Assembly: GCA_910584205.1 (NCBI GenBank)
Contig: CAJUAA010000007.1
Span: forward strand, 62,001 to 126,000
From: an uncultured Lachnospiraceae bacterium
GTDB lineage: Bacteria; Bacillota; Clostridia; Lachnospirales; Lachnospiraceae
Length of the DNA stretch: 64,000 bases
Direction of reading: 5' to 3'
The first letter of the stretch is position 1, and each line of letters begins with the position of its first letter. This document shows, piece by piece, positions 8,549 to 17,160 of the stretch. Under the pieces are notes generated by a model. That model saw nothing but the letters and a program-made list of their open reading frames with translations. It searched no databases and was not told the DNA's origin. The translations under genes and the position numbers were made by a program.

Positions 8549-10180
8549 TCATGATTGATTATAGTAAATAGTCACAACACGTTTTCCATATGCGTCAAGT
8601 CCGGTCTGCGCATTAAACTTTTTCTCCGGTTCACAGTATACAAATTCCCCAAGTCCAAGCTGAGCTTCCCTGTTTTCCTTAATCAAAGTCGAATATCCAT
8701 ATACATGATAATCCGCGTTTTGGCATTCTACAGTCTCTGGTTCTGCAATCCGTATTCTTGCCTTTTTTTCCGGGTGTAAAATCTCCCACGCCTGCTTAAT
8801 TCCGTAATAGCAATTCAGGTTATCTGAAGAAATCAGGATTTCCTCTCTGTCATCTGTTTTCAGGATCCATTCCAGCGCTTCCTTGTAATAATCCGTGTTA
8901 ATGTATTCAAAACGTTCTGCCACATTTTTCCCTGCAAATACATTAAAATATGTTGTCTGGAAAGGATGCCCCGCTATAATCAGCCCGATACACAGGATTG
9001 CCTGCAGCAGAACTGTTCCCACTACGATTTTCTCCGCCACCTTATGCCTGCAGAACATATGTAGAACATAAACCGCCGTAAAAGCAAGCACCGGATACAT
9101 AAAGAAAAAATGTCTGAATGTTACATTGGCACTTTTTATCATGAAAAATATCATAGGAATCCATATGATTATGAAAAAAATCAATACATACTTGATATGT
9201 TCCCATTCTTCTTTGAACTTCTTCAATATCAGATAAAGACCGCCTGCCTGTCCAATGACGAAAGCAAAAAGAAACACCGGCGGAGTCTGTACTCCAAAGC
9301 AGCCAAAGAAATAATGCCATGGAAGAGAATGCTCCAGATAGCGATACAACTCTCCACCATATAACTCCCATCCATGCCAACGCAGAAAACCGACTGAACT
9401 GGTAATTGTGTACTTGAAATATCCCCAAAAGGAATACCAGACAGCCGGCGTCACAGCTACAAAAGTTCCGATCATCACTGCGACTGCCAGGATTCCATTC
9501 AAAAAAATCCTTCGCTCTTTCTTTTCAGGGACCAGAAATTCCAGTAAGTACAGTCCTCCGAAAAGCCCTGCATACATCAAACCGGTAATCCTCATATTTA
9601 TGCACAGACCTGCGACAACCGCCCACAGCACACTCCATTTCCATGTTTTCTTTTCCACAAACTCAATACCAAAGCAGATACAGATCGAGGTCAGCGACAG
9701 CATAATCATATCTTTATTATTAATGAATGAATTTCCGAACAAAAGGGGATTTAAGCCAATAAACGCCGCTGCCATCGCTCCAAATAAAATTTCCCCTGTC
9801 AGATACTTCCCAACCTTATAGGCTGCCAGCAGGCCAAAAAGAAACCAGACATACAAGTATATATGGTAAAACAGCATCCCGAGATCTGCTCTTCCTGCAG
9901 CCCTTAAAACGGATACCACTGCCACTGCAGGATAAAGCACAGATTCACCATGGTCAATCTCCACAGAGTCCATCAAATCTCCGATCAGGCTATCCATATA
10001 ACGAAACAGGCGGCTCTCTTCTCCGAAAAAAACACGCACATATTCCTTCTCGTCCATTCTTGCAATATTGATTTCCGTATTCTCGTCTACATTAATGCCA
10101 TACCCCTGAACTGCATACAAACCAGCCAACATACACAGTACAAATAAGATCACGATTACTTTCTTTTCTTTCCTGCCCAT
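8549..10180 (-). CDS. polytopic GT-C-like membrane glycosyltransferase (PMT/ArnT-like)
   Basis: A 543-residue membrane protein with about eleven hydrophobic helices up to residue 420 and a soluble C-terminal domain of about 120 residues. After the first helix comes INVDENTEIN with D32/E33, the position of the catalytic acid in GT-C enzymes that use polyprenyl-phosphate sugars. A second acidic/aromatic loop with HGWELYGGELY is also present. I infer transfer of a sugar from undecaprenyl phosphate onto a surface polymer or protein; donor and acceptor are unknown. It starts 11 bases after sigH and probably reads through from that operon. Its base composition looks more AT-rich than the housekeeping genes on both sides, which suggests later insertion beside the tRNA gene. 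Confidence 0.6.
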   Translation of the reverse strand: MGRKEKKVIVILFVLCMLAGLYAVQGYGINVDENTEINIARMDEKEYVRVFFGEESRLFRYMDSLIGDLMDSVEIDHGESVLYPAVAVVSVLRAAGRADLGMLFYHIYLYVWFLFGLLAAYKVGKYLTGEILFGAMAAAFIGLNPLLFGNSFINNKDMIMLSLTSICICFGIEFVEKKTWKWSVLWAVVAGLCINMRITGLMYAGLFGGLYLLEFLVPEKKERRIFLNGILAVAVMIGTFVAVTPAVWYSFWGYFKYTITSSVGFLRWHGWELYGGELYRYLEHSLPWHYFFGCFGVQTPPVFLFAFVIGQAGGLYLILKKFKEEWEHIKYVLIFFIIIWIPMIFFMIKSANVTFRHFFFMYPVLAFTAVYVLHMFCRHKVAEKIVVGTVLLQAILCIGLIIAGHPFQTTYFNVFAGKNVAERFEYINTDYYKEALEWILKTDDREEILISSDNLNCYYGIKQAWEILHPEKKARIRIAEPETVECQNADYHVYGYSTLIKENREAQLGLGEFVYCEPEKKFNAQTGLDAYGKRVVTIYYNQS

Positions 10181-10191
10181 CTGTATTTCCC

Positions 10192-10755
10192 TTATAACAA
10201 CTTTTTTTTCAACCTCTGAATCGTATTGTCGACTGCCTTTTCGTTCTTTCCGATGACGGCAGCGATCTGCCCATACGTCCTGCCTTCCAGATAGAGTTCC
10301 AGGACCAGCTTCTCCATGTCGCTGAGCCGCCTGTGAATCTGGTCGTACCGGCTCTCCAGATTCTCCTGGTCGATCACCAGATCCTCCGGATTCTGATCCG
10401 CCATAAGCCCGGCCTCTTCTTCCAGAGCCACATAGGAATTCAGCGGGGCGTGTTTTTTCCGTTTAGACGCCTGCACCGCCGTATACATCTGCCGTGTGAT
10501 ACAAAGCTCGGCAAAATTGTAAAAAGAACACTCCTCACTGGACCGGAACCCCCGAATCGCCCGAAACAGCCCGATCATCCCTTCCTGAATCAGGTCATCC
10601 TTCTCTCCGCCGATCAAATACAGGGTACGGGCGCGGCTTTTCACCAACGGCTTGTATTTATCCAGAAGATATTCTGTCACCTCTGTCTCCCCGGCCTCCA
10701 GACGATTCATCAGTTCCTCATCGGTCAGATTTCCATATCGTTCCTTCAAACTCAA
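10192..10755 (-). CDS. sigH: RNA polymerase sigma factor SigH (Spo0H-like)
   Basis: A 187-residue sigma-70 family factor. Region 2 is recognisable by the ARTLYLIGGEKDDLIQEG and MIGLFRAIRGF stretch, the hallmark of SigH. Region 4 lies at about 145-187, with a helix-turn-helix around YGQIAAVIGKNEKAVDNTIQ. In Bacillus SigH drives early sporulation and stationary-phase genes. Its place at the end of the cysE-cysS-mrnC-rlmB block matches the Bacillus order, except that no yacP lies between rlmB and sigH. The start is one base after the rlmB stop, so translation is probably coupled. Confidence 0.9.
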   Translation of the reverse strand: MSLKERYGNLTDEELMNRLEAGETEVTEYLLDKYKPLVKSRARTLYLIGGEKDDLIQEGMIGLFRAIRGFRSSEECSFYNFAELCITRQMYTAVQASKRKKHAPLNSYVALEEEAGLMADQNPEDLVIDQENLESRYDQIHRRLSDMEKLVLELYLEGRTYGQIAAVIGKNEKAVDNTIQRLKKKLL

Positions 10756-10756
10756 T

Positions 10757-11497
10757 TCAGCACATCCTCTGCCTTACAATCTCATACGCCAGCACTCCGG
10801 CCGCCACCGACGCGTTCAGGGAATCGATGTCCCCTTTCATGGGAATCGACGCCGTAAGATCACATTTTTCACGGATCAGACGGCCCACTCCTTCCCCCTC
10901 GCTGCCGATCACCAGGCCGATGGGGCCCTTCAGGTCCACATCGTACATGACAGTTCCGCGCATATCCGCACAGACAAACCAGATCCCTCTTTCCTTCAGT
11001 TCCTCCATGGTCTTTCCCAGGTTCGTCACCTTTGCCACCGGAGTATAATTCAGCGCTCCGGCGGAGGCTTTGGCCACCGTAGCGGTCAGGCCCGCCGCCC
11101 GCCGTTTTGGAATAATGACTCCGTGGGCGCCGGCCAGATTCGCCGTGCGGATGATGGCGCCCAGATTATGCGGGTCTTCGATATTATCCAGAAGAATCAG
11201 AAAGGGCGCTTCCCCTCTCTCCTCCGCCAGTCTCAGGATATCCTCCACATCCGCATACTCATAAGCGGCCGCGCTGGCAATGACGCCCTGATGCTTTCCT
11301 GTTTCGGACATCTGGTCCAGACGCTCCTTCGTCACAAAGCTGACAACGGTGTCCTGTTTTCTGGCTTCCCTCAGGATGCTGTTCACCGGACCGTCCTGGC
11401 ATCCTTTCAGGACATACAGCTTATCAATGGTCTTTCCGGCGCGAAACGCCTCCAGCACCGCATTCCGTCCTTCGATCGAAAGTTCCTCATACCTCAT
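10757..11497 (-). CDS. rlmB: 23S rRNA (guanosine-2'-O-)-methyltransferase RlmB
   Basis: A 246-residue SpoU-family (SPOUT) methyltransferase that should methylate G2251 of 23S rRNA using SAM. The N-terminal substrate-binding domain covers about 1-75. The knot domain has the three SpoU motifs: DNIEDPHNLGAIIRTA, then GLVIGSEGEGVGRL, then IPMKGDIDSLNASVA. The length is normal. It overlaps mrnC by four bases (ATGA type), consistent with a co-translated rRNA-maturation pair. Confidence 0.93.
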   Translation of the reverse strand: MRYEELSIEGRNAVLEAFRAGKTIDKLYVLKGCQDGPVNSILREARKQDTVVSFVTKERLDQMSETGKHQGVIASAAAYEYADVEDILRLAEERGEAPFLILLDNIEDPHNLGAIIRTANLAGAHGVIIPKRRAAGLTATVAKASAGALNYTPVAKVTNLGKTMEELKERGIWFVCADMRGTVMYDVDLKGPIGLVIGSEGEGVGRLIREKCDLTASIPMKGDIDSLNASVAAGVLAYEIVRQRMC

Positions 11498-11925
11498 GGC
11501 AGTCCTCCTGTTCTCTCCATTCCCATTTTGACCAGATCGATCATCCTTGTCATCCGGCCGGTCAGATACAGATAACCCATCAGCGCCTCAAAGCCTGTGG
11601 CATGGCGGTATTCGCTCATGGTCGCATGCTTCGCCATGCTGAACGTTCTGGCATTGCGCCCGCGTTTATAGGCATGGCGCTCCTCCTCGGAAAGCTCTTC
11701 CCGAATCGCCAGGATCATGGCCGCCTGGGCGGACGCCTTCACATAGCGGCTCGCCATTTTGTGAAGGTCGTTTGTCTGGCGGTTTTTCCTCTCCACCAGA
11801 ACCGTACGGACGATCAGTTCATAAATCCCGTCTCCGATATAAGCCAGAACCTGGGGGGAACAGGTCCTGATATCCACTTCCGGAAGGTGAAACTGTTCTT
11901 TCAGATATTTCAGGCTCTCTTCCAT
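11494..11925 (-). CDS. mrnC: Mini-ribonuclease 3 (MrnC), 23S rRNA maturation
   Basis: A 143-residue RNase III-like domain without the dsRNA-binding domain. The signature LAYIGDGIYELIVR carries the catalytic acid, and the second acidic cluster is in the LMGYLYLTG helix. It trims 23S rRNA precursors in Firmicutes. It sits between cysS (16-base overlap) and rlmB (4-base overlap), as in Bacillus. Confidence 0.92.
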   Translation of the reverse strand: MEESLKYLKEQFHLPEVDIRTCSPQVLAYIGDGIYELIVRTVLVERKNRQTNDLHKMASRYVKASAQAAMILAIREELSEEERHAYKRGRNARTFSMAKHATMSEYRHATGFEALMGYLYLTGRMTRMIDLVKMGMERTGGLP

Positions 11926-13319
11926 TTTACTCCTTCACGCGTATCTTCCAGGATGATTCCCTTTTCCAGCAGAAGATTCCGGATCTCGTCCGCTCTGGCA
12001 AAATTTTTCGCTTTCCTTGCCGCCTGCCGTTCCTCAATCAGCCCTTCCACGTCCGCATCCAGCAGCTCTTCCTGTTTCTCCGTGATGATTCCGAGAATGT
12101 CGCACAGTCTCTGGATCCTGCCGCAGAACGCCTGCGCCGCTTCCCGGCTGCTGCCCTCTCCCGTATGAGTATTTACATATTTCACAAGGTCAAATACCGC
12201 CGCAATCGCGTCCGCCGTATTGAAATCGTCGTCCATGGCCCGGTCAAACGCTTCCATAAACGCGTCTGCCTCTTTGAGCTGCTCCCGCTCGCCGTCTGTC
12301 ATCTGCTCCGCCGCCGCGTGCTCCGCAGTGTATTTCAGGCTGTCAACCGCCGTCTGAATCCGTTCCAGCGCATTTTTAGACGCTTCCATAAGCTCCGCGC
12401 TGAAATTCAGCGGACTGCGGTAATGAGCGTTCAGCATGAAAAAGCGGAGAACCTGCAGATCGTATTTCTCACTGATCTCCCGTACCGTGAAGAAATTGCC
12501 CAGAGACTTGGACATCTTCCGGTTGTCGATATTGAGAAACGCGTTGTGCATCCAGTATCTGGAAAATACCTTCCCGCTGCAAGCCTCGCTCTGGGCGATC
12601 TCGTTCTCATGGTGGGGAAATACCAGATCCTCCCCGCCGCCGTGGATGTCGATCTGTTCCCCCAGATATTTTCTGGACATGACCGAGCATTCAATGTGCC
12701 AGCCCGGACGGCCGTCCCCCCAGGGCGAAACCCAGTAAGGCTCCCCTTCTTTCTTAGGTTTCCAAAGCACGAAATCCAGCGGATCTTCTTTTTCATCTTC
12801 TCCGGACACCAGCAGGGACCGGTTTCCGCCCTGCAGGTCATCCAGGTTTTTGTGGGACAGCTTGCCGTACTCCGCAAAGCGGCGGGTCCGGAAATAGACC
12901 GTTCCGTTTACCGCATAGGCATATCCCTTTTCCATCAGATCCGAAATCATGGCAATCATACCGTCGATCTCCTGGGTAGCAAGGGGATGGACCGTGGCCG
13001 GCCGGATGTTCATCCCCTCCATGTCTTTTTTGCACTCCTCAATGTATCTTTTGGAAATCTCATCAGCCGAAACGCCTTCTTCATTGGCTTTTTTGATGAT
13101 CTTGTCATCCACGTCCGTAAAATTCGATACAAAATTCACTTCATATCCTTTATGCTCCAGATAGCGGCGCACCGTGTCAAATACAATCATCGGACGGGCA
13201 TTGCCGATGTGGATGAAATTATATACGGTAGGACCGCAGACGTACATGCGGACCTTCCCTTCCTCAATGGGCACAAATTCTTCTTTCTTTTTGGATAACG
13301 TATTATAAATGCGGATCAT
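11910..13319 (-). CDS. cysS: cysteine--tRNA ligase
   Basis: A 469-residue class I synthetase. Visible landmarks are CGPTVYNFIHIGNARP with the first zinc cysteine (C28) and the HIGN form of HIGH, the zinc-site HIECSVMS, and KMSKSLGNFF as the second signature. The C-terminal anticodon-binding helical domain follows. Length is usual for bacterial CysRS. It overlaps cysE by four bases and mrnC by sixteen. Pairing with cysE links cysteine synthesis and its use in translation. No cysteine T-box is intact upstream, although a remnant may exist in the cysE leader. Confidence 0.96.
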   Translation of the reverse strand: MIRIYNTLSKKKEEFVPIEEGKVRMYVCGPTVYNFIHIGNARPMIVFDTVRRYLEHKGYEVNFVSNFTDVDDKIIKKANEEGVSADEISKRYIEECKKDMEGMNIRPATVHPLATQEIDGMIAMISDLMEKGYAYAVNGTVYFRTRRFAEYGKLSHKNLDDLQGGNRSLLVSGEDEKEDPLDFVLWKPKKEGEPYWVSPWGDGRPGWHIECSVMSRKYLGEQIDIHGGGEDLVFPHHENEIAQSEACSGKVFSRYWMHNAFLNIDNRKMSKSLGNFFTVREISEKYDLQVLRFFMLNAHYRSPLNFSAELMEASKNALERIQTAVDSLKYTAEHAAAEQMTDGEREQLKEADAFMEAFDRAMDDDFNTADAIAAVFDLVKYVNTHTGEGSSREAAQAFCGRIQRLCDILGIITEKQEELLDADVEGLIEERQAARKAKNFARADEIRNLLLEKGIILEDTREGVKWKRA

Positions 13320-13981
13320 ATCTGATCTCCTCCTTCTGTATTCTTTTTCAGACTGTCCAGTTCGGCGCGCAGTTTTCTGTTCTCCTCCCGAAGTTCCGAT
13401 ATGGCATCCAGAATCGGGTCCGGAAGATTTACCTGATCCAGATCCTTTCGCGGAATCCGGACGCTGTCCTTTTTCACGATCCTTCCCGGAATGCCGACCA
13501 CCGTACAGTTGGGCGGCACCGGGCCGAGCACCACGCTTCCTGCTCCGATCTTGGAGTTTTCACCGATGGTAAAGGAACCAAGGATCTTCGCCCCCGCACT
13601 GACCATCACATTGTCTTCCAGCGTCGGATGGCGTTTGCCCTGCTCCTTCCCGGTTCCCCCAAGGGTCACTCCCTGATACAGCGTCACATTGTCGCCCAGA
13701 ACCGCTGTCTCTCCGATGACCACACCGGTCCCGTGGTCGATAAACAGCCCCTTCCCGATGGTCGCTCCCGGATGGATCTCGATCCCGGTCTTTCTGGCCG
13801 TCCGCTGAGAGAGCCATCTGGCCCAGAAAAAATGACCCTTCTGATACAGCCTGTGCGCCACCCGGTATTTTAAAATGGCGTGAAAGGTCGGATACAGGAA
13901 CACTTCCATATTGGATTTAATGGCCGGGTCGCGCTCCCGGATCACCTCGATCTCCTCTTTGATATAACTAATCAATCCCAT
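13316..13981 (-). CDS. cysE: serine O-acetyltransferase
   Basis: A 221-residue hexapeptide-repeat acetyltransferase that makes O-acetylserine for cysteine synthesis. The catalytic region reads GIEIHPGATIGKGLFIDH and GETAVLGDNVTLYQGVTLGG, followed by the left-handed beta-helix. After the helix there is a coiled tail (ELREENRKLRAELDSLKKN) that is longer than in many homologues. The ATG at 13981 is chosen because AGGAG lies 6 bases upstream; the frame extends 34 codons further up, but that part coincides with the leader hairpin. It is the first gene of the cysE-cysS-mrnC-rlmB-sigH operon. Confidence 0.93.
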   Translation of the reverse strand: MGLISYIKEEIEVIRERDPAIKSNMEVFLYPTFHAILKYRVAHRLYQKGHFFWARWLSQRTARKTGIEIHPGATIGKGLFIDHGTGVVIGETAVLGDNVTLYQGVTLGGTGKEQGKRHPTLEDNVMVSAGAKILGSFTIGENSKIGAGSVVLGPVPPNCTVVGIPGRIVKKDSVRIPRKDLDQVNLPDPILDAISELREENRKLRAELDSLKKNTEGGDQI

Positions 13982-14031
13982 AACTGCTCCTTCGGCAGAG
14001 AAATACAGTGCGCAGCCGTTCTTATTCATAC

Positions 14032-14062
14032 AAAAACCTCCGTCCCGTATAGAGACGAAGGT
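14032..14062 (-). terminator. cysE leader hairpin, possible remnant T-box attenuator
   Basis: On the minus strand ACCTTCGTC (14062-14054) pairs with GACGGAGGT (14044-14036), nine pairs with one G-T, followed by TTTTTG. It lies between the cysE promoter and start, so it is in the leader. Directly before it is GGAAGAGTAA, the same motif that opens the T-box stem I in the thrS leader at about 21330. No specifier or antiterminator sequence (TGGNACCGCG) follows. Confidence 0.6.
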
Positions 14063-14103
14063 TACTCTTCCCGTTCTCTGCATTTCTCTTTTCTTTATTT
14101 AAT

Positions 14104-14132
14104 AGAATATGGGATTCCGAAGATTTTGTCAA
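14104..14132 (-). promoter_or_regulatory. promoter of the cysE operon
   Basis: Perfect TTGACA (14132-14127) and TATTCT (14109-14104), spacing 17, just past the stop of the upstream acetyltransferase gene. It implies a leader of about 115 bases. Confidence 0.7.
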
Positions 14133-14135
14133 GCA

Positions 14136-14972
14136 CTAAACCATTTCCGACAGACAGATCCGAAAGCCGCCGAAAACCAAAGAGGCCAGCTCGCCCACCG
14201 TCAGATCCAGATCCAGATGCGCGGGCCTCTCCTCCAGACGCCGGACCACCTGCTCGCCCCTGAACGTCTCCCACAGAAAGTATCCGTTATTTTGAGGGAT
14301 CAGACCATCTTTTACATGAAGATACCGTTTCTGGTCCTGACTGCTTCCCGCCAGTCTGAGCATCCCGCATACATCCGTAATCCTGGCCATATAGGGCGGG
14401 ATCTTCCCATCCGGCGCTTCTCCCTCTTCCGCCGCCCGTTCCGCCCGCTCATTTTCCAGATAACGTGCATCCCTCCTGCAGAACATCTGATATCTGGTCG
14501 CCAGATACCGGTTCTGCCCGTCCGCATCCATCCGCCGAACCCGCTCCGGCAGTTCCGTATGCGGACAGATCCAGACAAAATCAAACGGGGAATAGATCCG
14601 TTCACTGGCCGGCATCAGAAATACAAACGGCAGTTTCCGGACCGCCAGATCCTGAAGCGCCCTCTCCAGAAGCGTCCGCATATGGCCGCGGTGCCTGCAG
14701 TCCTCCCGGGTGGCCACCGCCACGATATAACAGCCCGCCGTCTCGTAACCGTTTACGATCATCCGATAGGGATTCAGATGAAGCATGGACACGATCTGCC
14801 CCTCCTTTTCCAGGACCAGAATCTCATTATCACGGGTCTTATACTCATAGTAAAAGTCTACGAACCTCCTGCTGTCCTCCGGAAACGCCTTTTCATACAG
14901 GCCTTTCGTAGCACACTTCTGCTCCGGCTTCAGATAAAACGGAACCGGCTGTTCCTTCAGTTCTTCCGGCAT
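14136..14972 (-). CDS. Eis-like GNAT N-acetyltransferase
   Basis: A 278-residue protein. Residues about 10-150 form a GNAT fold with the acetyl-CoA loop around VATREDCRHRGHMRTLLERA, and FVFLMPASERIYSPFDF, typical of the Eis group. The C-terminal part (RITDVCGMLRLAG, then GLIPQNNGYFLWE) fits the small sterol-carrier-like domain that follows GNAT in Eis proteins. It is shorter than mycobacterial Eis (about 400). The substrate is unknown; relatives acetylate amines such as aminoglycosides or peptides. It overlaps ispF by 16 bases and probably shares its transcript. Confidence 0.8.
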   Translation of the reverse strand: MPEELKEQPVPFYLKPEQKCATKGLYEKAFPEDSRRFVDFYYEYKTRDNEILVLEKEGQIVSMLHLNPYRMIVNGYETAGCYIVAVATREDCRHRGHMRTLLERALQDLAVRKLPFVFLMPASERIYSPFDFVWICPHTELPERVRRMDADGQNRYLATRYQMFCRRDARYLENERAERAAEEGEAPDGKIPPYMARITDVCGMLRLAGSSQDQKRYLHVKDGLIPQNNGYFLWETFRGEQVVRRLEERPAHLDLDLTVGELASLVFGGFRICLSEMV

Positions 14973-15499
14973 CCTTCACACCCCTCACAGGACCGGACAG
15001 CCATCCTGTCCTCGTCAATATACGCGGTAATCGGCATCAGGGAACAAACCGCCTGTGCGCTGATACCTTCCCCTGTACCGGTAAAGCCCAGCCCTTCCTC
15101 CGTAGTCGCCTTGATATTCACCTGGTCCCTGTCCAGCTTCAGCGTTTTTGCCACATGGTCTACCATCTCCGGTATATAGGAAGCCAGCTTTGGCTTCTGG
15201 GCGACCACGGTAGCATCAATATTGATGATCTGATAATTTTTACGCTCCAGAAGGTCTCCCGCGTGCGCCAGAAGGCGAAGACTGGAGATTCCTTTATACG
15301 CCGGGTCCGTATCCGGAAAATGCCTCCCGATGTCCCCCAGCGCCGCCGCACCCAGAAGCGCATCCGTGATGGCATGCAGCAGCACGTCTGCATCCGAATG
15401 GCCCAGAAGGCCTTTTTCGTATGGAATTTCCACTCCTCCCAGAATCAGGGCGCGTCCCTCCACCAGGCGGTGTACGTCATATCCCAAGCCAACTCTCAT
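14957..15499 (-). CDS. ispF: 2-C-methyl-D-erythritol 2,4-cyclodiphosphate synthase
   Basis: A 180-residue IspF, a step of the MEP isoprenoid pathway that ultimately feeds undecaprenyl phosphate. Metal ligands are in GYDVHRL (D8, H10) and the later histidine in GHSDADVLLHAI. The C-terminal ATTEEGLGFTGTGEGI is the family signature. A short extra tail rich in C and G (SCEGCEGCRKN) follows the usual end. The ATG at 15499 has AGGAG 6 bases upstream; 20 further codons in frame have no ribosome site. Confidence 0.95.
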   Translation of the reverse strand: MRVGLGYDVHRLVEGRALILGGVEIPYEKGLLGHSDADVLLHAITDALLGAAALGDIGRHFPDTDPAYKGISSLRLLAHAGDLLERKNYQIINIDATVVAQKPKLASYIPEMVDHVAKTLKLDRDQVNIKATTEEGLGFTGTGEGISAQAVCSLMPITAYIDEDRMAVRSCEGCEGCRKN

Positions 15500-15562
15500 C
15501 TTATTCTCCTTCCATATGCCCGCTGATTCGGACCCAGTCTCCGCTGACAGATGAAACATGCA

Positions 15563-16498
15563 TTATTCCATGTTATTCTTTTTGACAACTTCCCGTATGA
15601 CAAATTGCGGAGCCGCATTGGTACACATATAGATTCTCCCCACATACTCGCCAATTAAACCCAATACAACCAGAATAACACCGCCGAGAATCAGCAATAT
15701 GGCAGTCGTCGAACTCCAGCCAAGCGGCGCAGAATGAACCGATACATACAACACTATAATATAGATCAAATACAAAAGACCGCATATAGAAGAAAACACG
15801 CCAAAATAAGTTGCCATCCTCAAAGGTTTCACAGAAAACGACGTAAATCCATTAATCCACAGAGACAGTAATTTCCCAATCGTATATCCTGATTTCCCCT
15901 CTTTTCTTTTTTGATGAGAAACCGGCACATTACAGATGTTTTTCGTCGAACGCAAAACCAGCCCAATCACATATGGATAACAATGCTCGTATCGAATCAT
16001 TTCATCTATTACAAATCTGCGGGCAACAAAATAACTGGTTATCATCAGACATGCCGGTTTGTCCAGCATAAATTCTGTCATCTTCCCGTTTACCCAGCTT
16101 CCAAAATTGCGAAAAGAAGAATGCTGTTTATTCTTGTAAGACGCGTATACAACATCATATCCTCCCTCTATTTTATCCAGCAGTTTACCCACTTCCCCCG
16201 CAGGAGTCTGCCCATCATCATCCAGGCAGACAACAACATCTCCTGTGACCTGATGGAACCCCGCCATCAGCGCGGCGTGCTGACCAAAATTCTTTGCAAG
16301 ATCGATACCTGTTACATTCTCATTTTGGGATGCTATTTTATAAATTGTTTTAAATGTATCATCCGGAGAGCAGTCATTAACCAGAATAATCTCATATTCA
16401 TATTTCTCCAGTTTCTGCATTGCTTCCGCAATTTCATTTACTACCAGATTCAGCATATGCTGAGAACAGTAACACGGAATTACAAAAGACACCTTCAT
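15563..16498 (-). CDS. polyprenyl-phosphate glycosyltransferase, GtrB/ArnC/DPM1-like (GT2)
   Basis: A 311-residue GT2 enzyme. The N-terminal GT-A domain has ILVNDCSPDDT and VVCLDDDGQTP, the latter a DXD-type metal site, plus IDLAKNFGQHAALMAG, characteristic of enzymes that load a sugar onto polyprenyl phosphate. Two membrane helices lie near the C-terminus (about 225-290), ending with GLIGEYVGRIY. The product would be an undecaprenyl-phosphate sugar for a GT-C enzyme. The start overlaps the preceding GNAT stop as TAATG. A close paralogue is at 35330. With the GNAT and the membrane protein at 17161 it resembles a gtr-type surface-modification cassette. Confidence 0.85.
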   Translation of the reverse strand: MKVSFVIPCYCSQHMLNLVVNEIAEAMQKLEKYEYEIILVNDCSPDDTFKTIYKIASQNENVTGIDLAKNFGQHAALMAGFHQVTGDVVVCLDDDGQTPAGEVGKLLDKIEGGYDVVYASYKNKQHSSFRNFGSWVNGKMTEFMLDKPACLMITSYFVARRFVIDEMIRYEHCYPYVIGLVLRSTKNICNVPVSHQKRKEGKSGYTIGKLLSLWINGFTSFSVKPLRMATYFGVFSSICGLLYLIYIIVLYVSVHSAPLGWSSTTAILLILGGVILVVLGLIGEYVGRIYMCTNAAPQFVIREVVKKNNME

Positions 16499-17052
16499 TA
16501 CAGATCCTCCGTCGGGATATCCTCTTCCAGCAAAGACATAAAGATCACATCCCGATATTCTCCGTCCAGGTACACCATGTCGCGAAAAACGCCTTCCTTT
16601 TTAAATCCGGCTTTTTCATATGTCCTGTATGCAATATCATTCCCTGCAAGAAGGCGAAGATAAATACGATGCAGCCCCAGTTCTTCAATTCCATACCTGG
16701 TAAAAAGTCTGGCTGTCTCACTCCCCACTCCTTTTTTTCTGGCAGAATCTTCTCCAATAAAAACGCCGTATTCAGCGCTGTTGTTCCGATCAATATCCCT
16801 GTAATAAACGGAACCCACAGGTATTCGATCTCTCTTTGTCATGATAATATACTGCAGCACCTCCCCCCGCGCCACTTTCGTTTCCATCCAATGCTTATGG
16901 GTCTCATGCGTAAATTCACCGCGATAAATAAAATTTTTCATTACTTCTGGATTGTTTCTCCATTTCACAATAAGGTCTGTATCCTGCATTGTGATCTGTT
17001 TCAGAATCACATTATGACCAACGATTTCATTTCTTACCTTTTCCCTGTTCAT
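16498..17052 (-). CDS. GNAT N-acetyltransferase, RimJ/RimL or PseH-like
   Basis: A 184-residue GNAT protein. WRNNPEVMKNF near residues 31-41 is the substrate-side motif shared by PseH-like sugar acetyltransferases. The acetyl-CoA pyrophosphate loop is in DSARKKGVGSETARLF. It could acetylate an amino sugar used by the adjacent GT2, or a ribosomal or peptide amine as RimJ does. The context favours a sugar. GAGGG lies 8 bases before the ATG. It is the first gene of a two-gene unit with the polyprenyl-phosphate glycosyltransferase. Confidence 0.75.
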   Translation of the reverse strand: MNREKVRNEIVGHNVILKQITMQDTDLIVKWRNNPEVMKNFIYRGEFTHETHKHWMETKVARGEVLQYIIMTKRDRIPVGSVYYRDIDRNNSAEYGVFIGEDSARKKGVGSETARLFTRYGIEELGLHRIYLRLLAGNDIAYRTYEKAGFKKEGVFRDMVYLDGEYRDVIFMSLLEEDIPTEDL

Positions 17053-17072
17053 TCTTTTGACCCTCTATCGTT

Positions 17073-17101
17073 TTTATACTTTATGCAATTTCCTTTTTCA
17101 A
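17073..17101 (-). promoter_or_regulatory. promoter of the GNAT-GT2 unit
   Basis: TTGAAA (17101-17096) and TATAAA (17078-17073), spacing 17, about 20 bases before the ATG at 17052, in an AT-rich gap that holds nothing else. Confidence 0.55.
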
Positions 17102-17160
17102 AATATGAATTTTTCTGTCTATATTTTAAATCATATAAGCATCAAATACAACTCTTTATT

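Noticed and set aside
15500..15559. N-terminal extension of IspF upstream of 15499
   Set aside because: The ATG at 15499 has an ideal ribosome site and matches the usual IspF N-terminus (MRVGLGYDVHR).
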